Source: Candidatus Altimarinota bacterium (lineage in GTDB: Bacteria > Patescibacteriota > Gracilibacteria > BD1-5 > UBA2023). From it: a DNA stretch of 64,000 bases. This document shows positions 45,962-56,902 of this stretch, one piece after another. The notes beneath the pieces were generated by a model, which saw only the letters and a program-made list of their open reading frames with translations, ran no database searches and was not told the origin of the DNA. Every line of letters starts with the position of its first letter. Positions within the stretch are counted from its first letter, which is position 1. The translations under genes and the position numbers were made by a program. Location of the stretch: positions 60,014 to 124,013 of the forward strand of contig JALNXF010000003.1 of the NCBI GenBank assembly GCA_023230505.1, written 5' to 3'.

Positions 45962-46429
45962 ATGAACGGATATATAACATGGTGGTCTGTTGGTGGTGCT
46001 TTCATTTTTTTCTTTTTAACAAGGTTTCTTGTTAATGAGATGCTCAAGAAATTCAAGTTCAACTACCTGTTCTACCGGAACAGCCCAAATATTCTGACTT
46101 ATGAATACAAGGGTGGTGTAATGAATATGAGTAACCTCATAATCGAATCAGGAAAATCCGAAGACAGAAATTTCAAGGTTCTCGTAGGCTTTCAAATGGG
46201 AGAAGACAAATACGATTTTTATGGATTTGTCGAATCTCATGGCAAAGGGAATGTAGTGATTTCCACCTACTTCGGCAGAGGTCCATGCAAATTTGTTTTT
46301 GTTCTGGACCGACCAGCCAAGGATTTCCGAGTCACTTTTGATTTGAAACTCATAGAGCTTGATTCACCGGATGTTATCTTTCCACCACACTGGTGGCAGA
46401 GACCATTTCATTTCATAGAAAAACTCTAA
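45962..46429 (+). CDS. membrane-anchored protein, apparently a standard-code import
   Basis: In this 155-aa protein one transmembrane helix (about residues 6-26, WWSVGGAFIFFFLTRFLV) is followed by a soluble beta-type domain with a Pro/Trp-rich end. All 13 glycines are GGN and none TGA, in contrast to native genes where TGA is common. Codons are GC-richer. A strong purine-rich Shine-Dalgarno stretch (ggagaggagaaag) sits 3 bases before the ATG, with a perfect -35. The stop is TAA. No family recognised. Confidence 0.7.
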   Translation: MNGYITWWSVGGAFIFFFLTRFLVNEMLKKFKFNYLFYRNSPNILTYEYKGGVMNMSNLIIESGKSEDRNFKVLVGFQMGEDKYDFYGFVESHGKGNVVISTYFGRGPCKFVFVLDRPAKDFRVTFDLKLIELDSPDVIFPPHWWQRPFHFIEKL

Positions 46430-46445
46430 AATAAGGACAGAAACC

Positions 46446-46619
46446 ATGAAAGGTGATCCAAATTGTGCAATATGCCATGGTGATGGACAGTACCTTGCAA
46501 AGTGTATTACTTGCAGGGCAACTGGTAAAGTTTACAACTTTGGCTCAAAAGAAAATGAGACCTGCCCTGACTGCAACGGCACCAAAGAAAAACTCAATGA
46601 GTGCCAAAAATCCGTGTGA
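46446..46619 (+). CDS. small zinc-finger protein, DnaJ-like, apparent standard-code import
   Basis: This 57-aa protein has three CxxC pairs: Cys7/Cys10 (CAICHGDG, the DnaJ CxxCxGxG form), Cys20/Cys23 and Cys40/Cys43, plus Cys53. It probably binds zinc. A Shine-Dalgarno AAGGACA lies 7-9 bases before the ATG. It ends with TGA at 46617: reading on as Gly would translate its terminator (to TAA near 46710). So TGA seems to be a stop here. It is 16 bases after the previous gene. Confidence 0.68.
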   Translation: MKGDPNCAICHGDGQYLAKCITCRATGKVYNFGSKENETCPDCNGTKEKLNECQKSV

Positions 46620-46655
46620 CAAATCCTCGAAAGAGTGAGATGTTGTACAAAACCT

Positions 46656-46684
46656 AAAAAAAGCCCCGCTGGAAGCGGGGCTTT
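46656..46684 (+). terminator. GC-rich terminator after the imported pair
   Basis: An A-run, agccccgct stem with loop gga, agcggggct, then ctttaa. It lies 37 bases after the TGA stop at 46617. Confidence 0.8.
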
Positions 46685-46722
46685 AAATTTGCGGAAAAAT
46701 TATTTATAAGACATTTTAAAAT

Positions 46723-46752
46723 AAAAAAATACTTCGCAAGAAGTATTTTTTT
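46723..46752 (-). terminator. terminator of tRNA-Phe
   Basis: Hairpin atacttc/gaagtat with a gcaa loop and T/A runs on both sides, 18 bases beyond the tRNA 3' end in its direction of transcription. Confidence 0.7.
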
Positions 46753-46769
46753 TATCTGTTTTACATTTA

Positions 46770-46844
46770 TGGTGGCGAGGGGCAGAATTGAACTGCCGAC
46801 ACAAGGCTTTTCAGGCCTCTGCTCTACCACTGAGCTACCCCGCC
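46770..46844 (-). tRNA. tRNA-Phe (anticodon GAA)
   Basis: 75 bases with CCA encoded. The acceptor stem is GGCGGGG/CCTCGCC, the D stem GCTC/GAGC, and the anticodon stem GAGGC/GCCTT with the loop CTGAAAA, so the anticodon is GAA. The T arm is GGCAG/CTGCC with TTCAATT. All stems pair, the acceptor with one G-U. The 3' end faces the imported gene pair at 45962-46619. Confidence 0.95.
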
Positions 46845-46958
46845 AGGGGATTTTTACTTTCTGGTATTTTTGGTTAGAAAATGTAAAAAGTGGATTTATT
46901 ATATAAAAAATAATTTTAAATCAAATTTTTTTGTAAAAATATATATGAGTACGTATTT

Positions 46959-48095
46959 TTAAATTTGAGAATTATTTTTTTCGAGGAAGAAATACAGGAA
47001 AATTATATTAAAAATTAGTAAAAATCAGAAAAAATAAAACGGAAATTTTATTCATTCCATATAGAGAATTCCGCTTACAAAAGGTCAAATAATATCGGCG
47101 ATACTTCAAAATGCGGTATTAATTCACATATTTTTTCAGAAATCCTTTTTATGGGAATGTTTACTAATTAGAGCAAAAATCGAAGAATTAGTATTGCTGA
47201 GTCAAATAGCTACAAGTCATAGCAAAATATAAAAAATCACTAAATTATGAGTTCTAGTAATTAGTACAAAGCTTACTCCTACAAGAAATAATCAAGAAAT
47301 TATCAGATATTTTTCCGCAATATAATGTCCAATTTTTCAGATAATAAATCACTGATAAATAATTGAAATTATTCACAAAAATCAGAAACTATATGCAACT
47401 TGCTTCGGTCAGAAATTCCAAATTTCATTTATATAGAGGGCAAAAATTGTTTGAATTCCAGCAAAAGCGCCAGTAATTATAAAAAAACTTATAAATAAAA
47501 TCAATAAATTATTTTGAAGTCCTGATATTTTTACTTCTTCTAAATGTATTTTGTGAGTATCTTTTGGAAGTAAAAATATTGAGACAATTAAGCTAATAGC
47601 AAGGATTATTGCCGAGAAAAATCACATATTTCTAAGTCAAAATTCTTCCAAAAATGACCCAAAAATTGGTCAAATAGTAAAACCAAGTCCGAGACTTGCT
47701 CCAACTAGTCACATATTTGCAATTCTATTTTTATCATTTGAAATATCTCCGACACTGGCTTGAATTACACTAATTCCACCTCATCATATTCCACAAATAA
47801 ATCTTGAAAGAATAAAAAATTCGAGATTTTTTGAAAGTCAAAATAAAATATAACCGAGAATATTAGCTATTATACTTATTAAAATAATATTTTTTCTTCA
47901 GTATTTATCAGACAATCTCCCGAACATTATCCCTCAAATAAACATTCAAACAGCCGCCGATGACACTGTAATTCACACTGTGAGCGAATTTCCTCAAAAT
48001 GATTTAACTATAAAAGGTAAGACTGGCAAAATAAAGCTAAATCCCAGAATATCAAAAAAACTTAGAGTTAGTAATGTATATAGGCTTTTTTTCAT
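46959..48095 (-). CDS. MFS transporter (drug/H+ antiporter-like)
   Basis: This 378-aa polytopic protein has FFDILGFSFILPVLPFIVKSF at the N-terminus, the motif A-like loop GIMFGRLSDKYGRKNII, and GGGISVIQASVGDIS. LVGASLGLGFTIGPIFGSFL (the antiporter motif) and an AFGSIADIIGPFVSGI segment also fit the TetA-like branch of DHA1 drug exporters. The substrate cannot be told from the sequence. Glycines in the loops and helices are mostly TGA. Confidence 0.9.
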
Positions 48096-48180
48096 ATTAT
48101 GAAGTTTTAATTAATTTGATTATATATTATTTTAAAAATATCAAAATTTATTTGACTTAAAAAAATTATATCGCAGTTTT

Positions 48181-48209
48181 TTGACAAAAAAATAAAAGTA
48201 TAGTAAAAT
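48181..48209 (+). promoter_or_regulatory. promoter of the 1392-aa surface protein gene
   Basis: Perfect TTGACA at 48181-48186, 17 bases, TAAAAT at 48204-48209, with the ATG at 48247. Confidence 0.65.
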
Positions 48210-48246
48210 TGATTTGTAAATTAATTTTATTAACTAAATAAAAATT

Positions 48247-51200
48247 ATGTCTGAATTAAATAACAGGTTATTAGATTTACCAAATGATATGGATAATCTA
48301 GAGTTGATGGCCTTAAAGAATAAAAGAGATATTACATTAAATAAGAATTTAGAGACTATCAAAAATGTATTATCAAGTAATCCAACTCCTGAGGAAATTA
48401 AGATAGCAAAAGATTTTATTGATAATCTTAAAATGCTAAAATCAAAATATAAAACTTGAATTTATGCAAATCAAGAAAGAATATCAGCAGATTTTGAAAA
48501 TCTTTCTGATGAATTTAAATTATATAGCGAAATAAAATTATGATTAGATAATTTAAAAAAAGAAACTAAATCTAATCCAAATAATACCTCACCAGCTTGA
48601 TTAACATTTATAAAATGAAAACCTCTTAATTCAGAAGAGGATTTGAATGATAAAAAAGGTAAAAAAACAAGTAAACTTAGTGAAGAAATGCAAGCAAGTG
48701 AAATTACTTGAGTAAGACAAGAAACAAAATTTCATGATTGAAGAGGTTCGGCTTCTGGAGAAATTAAATATAGTTCTAATTCATGAGAATTAGTAAGTTG
48801 AACCTTATCTCATATGGTATGAAATCAAGCTGCAGTTTCTGTAAATGTAGAAGCCTGAAGTAAAGAGGCTAGATTTTTGGGTTCACTTTGATATCAAATT
48901 GATTCTAGTAATAGTGTTATGGTTACATTTGAACATTACCAAAAAATGATGGATTTCATGTTTACTTCTGGAGAAGTAAGTGAGAGAATGAGTCAAAATA
49001 GTGTATGAGCCACATATAAATTAAAATTAAATCATGATTTTGTTAAATCTCTTGAATTAAATTGATATGTATCTAAATCTGATAGTAAACAATTAGAAAA
49101 TAAAGATTATGTAGTAGATACTGCTACAATGTACGAATTATTTAGAAATTATAGAAATATAGCTTGAGGTCAGAAAATTGGTTGAAGCTTTTCTTTATGA
49201 TTAGTTCCTTGGAAAGACGGAACTCTTAAGCTAACAGCTAATTATGAAAATGTAAAATTTGATACTCAATATGAGGGAGATAAATATGATAAATCAAGAA
49301 TTGGTTGAGGAGTTACTTTAACTCAAAAATTATCAGATAAATATAGTGTAGAAGCTTGAGTTTGAACTAGCTCTACAGAAAATATTGTCGCAAATGCAAA
49401 ATTAAAATATGATTTAGAAAAAAATATTCAATTATTTATTGGATGAACTCATATTTCTAGAAAATGAGGAATTGGAGGTTCTCAAAGTTCTGAAAATATT
49501 GTATCAGCTTGAATTTCTTGAACTTGGGCAACAAGTGATGATATGGCAAAAATTGAAGAATCAGCTAGACAATTTGAAGAAAGTAAAGCAAATAGAAAAC
49601 CAAGACCATATATGCCAGCTCTAGATATGAGTAGAGCAGAAGATGCGCCACTACCAATTACAAATGAAATTAAACAACAATATAATGAATTACTTGATTG
49701 GGTTGCTAGAAATCCTGCAGTTAGATCTCATACTATATTAGCAGTAGTAGACCAATATACAAATAGACTTATTGCTATTGATAAAACAGCACTTCCAGCT
49801 TGAGCTAATATTGATAAACCTACATGAAATATATTAGTAGATTTAGTTCCAGTTATTTGAATTAATAATACAAAATTAAATTGAGCTGCTTATGCTTGAG
49901 CTTGATTTAGTATTTTATGATGAAAATTATTAATTAATACTCTATCTCTTACTCCTCCAGCATCTTGAACTGATACATATGTAGTTACTATTGATGAAGT
50001 TGGATGAGGTCAAACTCTAGTAACTGTACAAGTAGAAAAATGATCTGTTAAAATTAAATCAATTAGTATTGAAAGAATTGCTGGAGCTCCTGATACTACT
50101 CCAGATGCATTTACTTTAGTAGATCAAACAAATGTAGCACTTGGCACTGTAATTACATCTGCTCCAATAACTGTAGCTTGAATTAATTCTCCATCTCCAA
50201 TAACTGTAGCTTGAGCTACATGAGAATATTCTATTAATGGATGAGCATGGACAAGTGCCGCTGGAACTGTAACAAATGGACAAACTGTAAGAGTTAGAAA
50301 TACTAGTTCAAACCTAAATTCTACAGCAGTAAATACAACTCTTACAATCTGATGAGTTAGTGATATATTTACAATTACAACTTTAGCTGCTTGACCAGAC
50401 ACCACTCCAGATGCATTTACATTTTCAGATCAAACAAATGTTGCGCTTTCAACTCTAACTGAATCAGCAGCAATTACGGTATCATGAATTAACGCAGCAA
50501 GTGCTATATCAATATCAGCATGATGAGAATATAGTATAAATTGATGAGCATGGACAGCAGTAGCTGGAACAGTAACAAACTGACAAACAGTAAAAGTAAG
50601 AAATACATCATCAGCAAGTAATTCAACAGCAGTAAATACAACTCTTACAATTTGATGAGTTAGTGATATATTTACGATCACCACACTTGCAGCTCCAGGT
50701 AATGTAGCTCCTGAAGCTATCAACTCCACGTACTTAACCGATATCGGCAATGCTGCCAAGACATTTGATTGGAAAGTTCTATTAACTGCTACTGACGTTG
50801 ATTGAGATACACTTACCGCTACAGTTCAAACTAATTGAACAAAATGAGTATTTGCAATAGCATGAGATAATATCACATATACTCCAAATGCCAGTCAAAC
50901 TGGATCTGATATTTGTACAATTAGAATATCAGACTGACAATGACATACTATAGATAGAACAATCACAGTAACTAATATAGATACTCTAGCTCCGGCAATT
51001 CTAACTGGAGGACCAACTCTTGCAGCTGTATGAGGAGTTTATTACTCAAAACTTACAACTTCTAATGTAACAGTAACAGCTGCCTGAACTAATTGATGAT
51101 GAAGAGTGTGGTTAAATTGAGCAGATACTGGAGTAGATATTACAGATTGAAATTCTCGGAATTATGATGCAAATCTTGCTAGCGAATGAAATAACTCATT

Positions 51201-52425
51201 TAGTTATACAATCAAAGATTGAGCTTGAAATGAAAGTACTCCTTTAGCATTTAATGTATTTAGAGATACTGTAGCTCCAGGTAATCTATCTTGGGTAACA
51301 GCTCAACCAACTCTAAAAAATACTCTATATTCTTGTGAAGTATGAGTAGATGAAACAGGTTCTTGAATAAATCCAACTTGACTATCAGTAACAACAGATA
51401 GTTGATGAGTTATATCTAATATCTCTGTATCTGGAAATCATGTTTTATTCAACTATACATCAAATGGACCATGAGACACTATTACAATCTCTTGAACCGA
51501 CAAGGCTTGAAATGCTTTCACAAAAACTATTGATACAGCAGTATTATCTGATCCAGTAGACATCACAAAACCCGCAACTCCAACTCTAACTCTAGCATCA
51601 GGAGCTGCATATACTAATACTACTAATATTGATGCGATTGTTACAAATGATACAGATAATGTATGAGTAACTGGATGGTATATCTCTGAAAGTAGTTCTA
51701 CTCCAGCTGCCGGATCTTTTACAGCTGAACCAACAACATTTGCACTAAGTGCCTGAGATTGAGCTAAGACAGTATACGTATGGACCAGAGATGCTGCCGG
51801 AAATATCAGTGACCCAGCTACAGATACAATTACTCTTGATACCACTCCTCCAGGAGCTCTATCTTGGATATCACCACAACCAACTCTAAAAAATACTCTA
51901 TATTCTTGTGAAGTATGAGTAGATGAAACAGGTTCTTGAATAAATCCAACTTGATTATCAGTAACAGCAGATAATTGATGAGTTATATCTAATATCTCTG
52001 TATCTGGAAATCATGTTTTATTCAACTATACATCAAATGGTCCTTGAGACACTATTACAATCTCTTGAACTGATAAAGCTTGAAATGCATTTACAAAAAC
52101 TATTGATACAGCGTTGCTAAATAGTGTACCAGTTGCGAATGATGTGACAAGGGATGTTGCATTTGCAGCCCCTAGTATAACTTATGACCTCGCGCCCGAT
52201 ATCTCCGATGTCGAGACTCCGGATGCTGGACTTACGATTGTCGTTGTGACGCCACCAGCACATACCTCATTATGATGATCATTCGTATGGAATACGAATA
52301 CTCAGTTTACAATTACGGCAGATATATGATATGCCTGAGATGATTTCTTTACTTACAAGGTTGTAGATGCAAACTGAGGAGAGAGTGCTGTGAAGACTGT
52401 GACGATACAGAATCTTAATGGATAA
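48247..52425 (+). CDS. 1392-aa surface protein with Ig/cadherin-like repeats
   Basis: The N-terminal 130 residues are helical/charged with no clear signal peptide. Residues about 150-430 show alternating beta strands with GASGEIKYSSNSGELVSGTLSH, LGYQIDSSNSVMVTFEHY, LNHDFVKSLELNGYVSKS and VEAGVGTSSTENIV, a pattern like an outer-membrane barrel. Residues about 500-1390 are Ig-like or cadherin-like repeats, for example ATDVDGDTLTATVQTNG and FDWKVLLTATDVDG. Two are nearly identical pairs (about 615-720 and 1015-1290). Most glycines are TGA. It is probably a cell-surface adhesin. Confidence 0.83.
50101..50690 (+). repeat. tandem repeat units in the surface protein gene
   Basis: Two adjacent units of 306 bases (beginning ccagatgcat at 50101 and 50407) encode nearly the same 102-aa module, with TTPDAFT, DQTNVAL and NGQTV(R/K)VRNTSS in both. 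Confidence 0.8.
51286..52111 (+). repeat. two nearly identical 255-bp segments in the surface protein gene
   Basis: Segments 51286-51540 and 51857-52111, offset 571 bases, are identical except for a few bases (for example ctgtgaagtatgagtagatg is present in both). They encode the same 85-residue Ig-like unit. The near identity indicates recent duplication or gene conversion. Confidence 0.85.
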
Positions 52426-52448
52426 ATCAAATCTTATTTTTAAGTAAG

Positions 52449-52488
52449 AGAAAAAAACAACCAGCGCGTGAGCGGTGGTTGTTTTTGT
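52449..52488. terminator. terminator of the surface protein gene and of toxin 1
   Basis: aaaaacaaccagcgc/gcggtggttgttttt with loop gtga and one mismatch. It lies between convergent stops at 52423 and 52498 and is related to the 113-bp repeats farther on. Confidence 0.75.
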
Positions 52489-52497
52489 TATAAAGAA

Positions 52498-52773
52498 TTA
52501 TTCCCAGTTATTTTGGTATTTAAAGATTGAGAGGATGTAGATTATGTCTCAATTTATTCTGTAGACTATTTTAAATTTATATTTTGGTTCTGTAATTAAT
52601 CTATGTATATCACTAACTTCTTTTCATATAAAGGGATAATTTTTTAGAATATCTATAGTTGATTCAATATTGTTAATAACTTTTATAGCATAATATGGAT
52701 TGTCTTTTGATATGAAATTTTTAATTTCTATTAAATTGAGTTGAACCCTTTTTGTATATATAATTTTATGCAT
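52498..52773 (-). CDS. ParE/RelE-type toxin 1
   Basis: This 91-aa protein contains ALQLNLIEIKNFISKDNPYYAIKVINNIE-like pattern (VQLNLIEIKNFIS), LKNYPFIGKEV and the C-terminal KFKIVYRINGDIIYILSIF, the strand layout of the RelE/ParE fold. The start overlaps the stop of the antitoxin gene by 8 bases. It is likely an mRNA interferase or gyrase poison, held in check by the adjacent small protein. Confidence 0.85.
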
Positions 52774-52936
52774 TAATTGAATATTTAGAGAATAGTTCAG
52801 TTTTTATAAAGCTTTTCATTTCTTCTTCTGACATTATATCTCAATCTCTAATATTTTTTTCTCATTCAGTAATACTCTGTATTTCATCAAAACTAAATCA
52901 AGCATTCTTGAAAGCTTCTAGATCTATATTTATCAT
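52766..52936 (-). CDS. antitoxin 1 (small acidic protein)
   Basis: This 56-aa protein is acidic, MINIDLEAFKNAGFSFDEIQSITEGE, and contains MSEEEMKSFIKTELF. It directly precedes and overlaps the ParE-like gene, the normal order for such pairs. It lacks a recognisable DNA-binding motif. Confidence 0.72.
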
Positions 52937-52964
52937 AAGATTTAATTATTAGAATTAATAATAA

Positions 52965-53077
52965 TTATTATATCTTTTTCCAGATTTTTTCAAATTCTTT
53001 TTAAAATTTTAGTGAAAACTTGGGGGATTTTGAGGAAAAAACAACCACAGCGCGGAGCGCTGTGGTTGTTTTTTTTG
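52965..53077. repeat. 113-bp repeat, copy 1, ending in a terminator
   Basis: Matches 53583-53694 with one substitution and one T-run length difference, 618 bases apart. It contains a perfect 16-bp stem (aacaaccacagcgc / gcgctgtggttgtt) flanked by A and T runs. It lies downstream of toxin 2 and upstream of antitoxin 1. Confidence 0.9.
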
Positions 53078-53080
53078 TTT

Positions 53081-53374
53081 TTAGATTTTGAAAGTATTTT
53101 GTTCGGCTCTTGTTACTCTGATTATTATGGCTTTTTTGTTTTCTTCGTCTACTTTGTAGTAGATTTTATAACTTCATTTTACAATCATTTTTCTGTATTC
53201 TCATAGATATTTTTCATATCTATTTGGTAATAATTCTAGAGAAAATATTGCAGCGTATAGTTCATTATAAATTTTCTTTGCTATTTCTTTATCAAAAGAT
53301 ATTCTAAAGATATAATCCGAAAGTTCATTTATATCATCTTTAACAATGTTTGTGATTTCTGCAGTATAGAACAT
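53081..53374 (-). CDS. ParE/RelE-type toxin 2
   Basis: This 97-aa protein has MFYTAEITNIVKDDINELSDYIF, AKKIYNELYAAIFSLELLPNRYEKY, and the C-terminus MIVKGSYKIYYKVDEENKKAIIIRV, characteristic of the RelE/ParE superfamily (YafQ/ParE branch). It is not close in sequence to toxin 1. The antitoxin gene is just upstream, with a 5-base gap between its stop and this ATG. Confidence 0.85.
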
Positions 53375-53379
53375 ACTTA

Positions 53380-53547
53380 TTATTTAAGATTATTTATAAA
53401 ATCTAATCCTTTAATATAGGCATCTCTTGCAGGAATTCATCAATTTTGTTGATAATCTTTTTCTCATTCCATCAATAGATATATTTCCTCTTCTATACTT
53501 TTAACATTTAAAATATCTATTTTAGATTTGATACTAGTGTTTTGCAT
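53380..53547 (-). CDS. antitoxin 2 (small protein)
   Basis: This 55-aa protein contains SIKSKIDILNVKSIEEEIYLLMEGEKDY and PARDAYIKGLDFI. The SIEEEIYLLMEG pattern is typical of short antitoxins paired with ParE. The gene lies between the second toxin and repeat copy 2. Confidence 0.75.
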
Positions 53548-53582
53548 ATTTGTAAAATTTAGAAATTAATTATTTTATGTTG

Positions 53583-53694
53583 TTATTATATTTTTTTCCA
53601 GATTTTTTCAAATTCTTTTTAAAATTTTAGTGAAAACTTGGGGGATTTTGAGGAAAAAACAACCACAGCGCGGAGCGCTGTGGTTGTTTTTTTG
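53583..53694. repeat. 113-bp repeat, copy 2, ending in a terminator
   Basis: Second copy of the repeat at 52965-53077, upstream of antitoxin 2. With copy 1 it brackets the toxin-antitoxin 2 module. Confidence 0.9.
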
Positions 53695-53713
53695 AGGTTG
53701 TTTGTAAATACAT

Positions 53714-53771
53714 TTGCAATTATTAAATAAGTTTATATACTATAAACACTTTACTATAAACTGTTTATAGT
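53714..53771 (+). promoter_or_regulatory. promoter with two palindromic operators before the regulator gene
   Basis: TTGCAA at 53714-53719, 16 bases, TATACT at 53736-53741. The -10 lies within a perfect inverted repeat (gtttata tac tataaac, 53731-53747). A second, longer one (actataaac t gtttatagt, 53753-53771) follows in the leader. All four half-sites are tataaac. This layout predicts repression by the encoded protein. Confidence 0.7.
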
Positions 53772-53797
53772 AATTAATTTATAAATAATATTTAATT

Positions 53798-54823
53798 ATG
53801 GCTTATTTATTCAAATCTCTTCAGCAAATAATGGATATTTTTGATTCAAAAAATGAACTATGAGCAACTGAAATTTCTGAAATAATTGGAAAAAGTAATG
53901 TTATTGTACATAAATATCTTAAAGAGCTTGTAAAAATATGAAAATTAAAAAAAATATGAGCTTGACCAAGGACAAAATATGCCATCATTTTTGATAAAAA
54001 TGAAGAAATAAAGAAGAAGAATAATAATACTCAAGATAATACTTTAAATATTGGCTTTTCTGACAAAAAACTTCTAGATGAAATTTTTTTAAAATTTAGT
54101 GCGCAGTGAAAAATTCTAAAATGATTTGATGGAATAAAAAAATGGTGTGAGGAAAGAAATCTTGATCCAGAAATAAAGATTAAATCATATTTTGATATTT
54201 ATAATCATATTTTAAAATTACAAGATAATTGCGGTTTAATAGATGCAAAAAAAGCATTTTGAAAAGATTTTGAAAAAGTATATCTTGATGAAATTTATTA
54301 TGCAGATCAATATAAACGGATGGATTTTGGAAGATGAAAATTAGCGGAAATTACATTTTATTGAAAACAATCACAAAATAAACAATTAATTTCTCAAAGT
54401 ATTGATGAAATAATTTATAAAATAGAATGTTTAGTTTGAAAGCAAAAATATGATTCTATTGCTATAGTTCCTTGGAGTATTGATAGAAAAAATCAGCTTT
54501 TAAAAATGCTTAAAAATAGATTAAAAACCTTAAATTTACCTTTTGTAAATATTATAAAATATTATCCAAATTGAATTGCAATACCACAAAAAACTCTAAA
54601 AACTCGTGAGCAAAGATTACAAAATGCTAGAGACACTATTTTTGTAGATGATAAAAATATTGAGAATTACAATAAAATTTTGTTAATTGACGATTTTGTA
54701 TGATCTTGATCAACTCTCAATGAAACTGCGAAGAAATTAAAACAATTATGAGTAAAAAAAATTGACTGACTTGCTTTTGTATGAAATCTAAATTTAAGTT
54801 ATGATATAATTAGTGAGATTTAA
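53798..54823 (+). CDS. winged-helix/phosphoribosyltransferase regulator
   Basis: In this 341-aa protein, residues 1-70 are a helix-turn-helix (ELGATEISEIIGKSNVIVHKYLKELVKIGKL). A linker rich in Lys/Asn/Asp follows. The C-terminal 150 residues are a PRTase domain of the ComF type: IAIVPWSIDRKN, then TREQRLQNARDTIFV and the PRPP-binding loop KILLIDDFVGSGSTLNET. Such proteins can sense nucleotides. The two operators just upstream suggest it represses its own gene. It sits next to the two toxin-antitoxin modules but faces the other way. Confidence 0.85.
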
Positions 54824-54901
54824 AATCAAAATATATTTGATTTTTTACTTATTTTTCATACTATGCTTTCACTTTAATTTTAATATAAAAAATACATAAA
54901 T

Positions 54902-56857
<1,956 letters not shown>

Positions 56858-56866
56858 TAAAACAAT

Positions 56867-56898
56867 AAAAAACTCTCTTGCACGCAAGAGAGTTTTTT
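56867..56898. terminator. terminator of ftsH and of the amidase gene
   Basis: A perfect stem aactctcttg/caagagagtt with loop cacg, A-run before, T-run after. It lies between convergent stops at 56855 and 56903. Confidence 0.85.
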
Positions 56899-56902
56899 AT
56901 TG

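Noticed and set aside
45860-46844. Integrated prophage or integrative element at tRNA-Phe
   Set aside because: No integrase, no duplicated tRNA end and only two small genes. Integration at the tRNA is mentioned only as a possibility.
51453-51845. 130-aa minus-strand frame and similar frames at 50124-50759
   Set aside because: Antisense to the repeats of the large surface protein. The similar frames simply mirror the repeated sense sequence.
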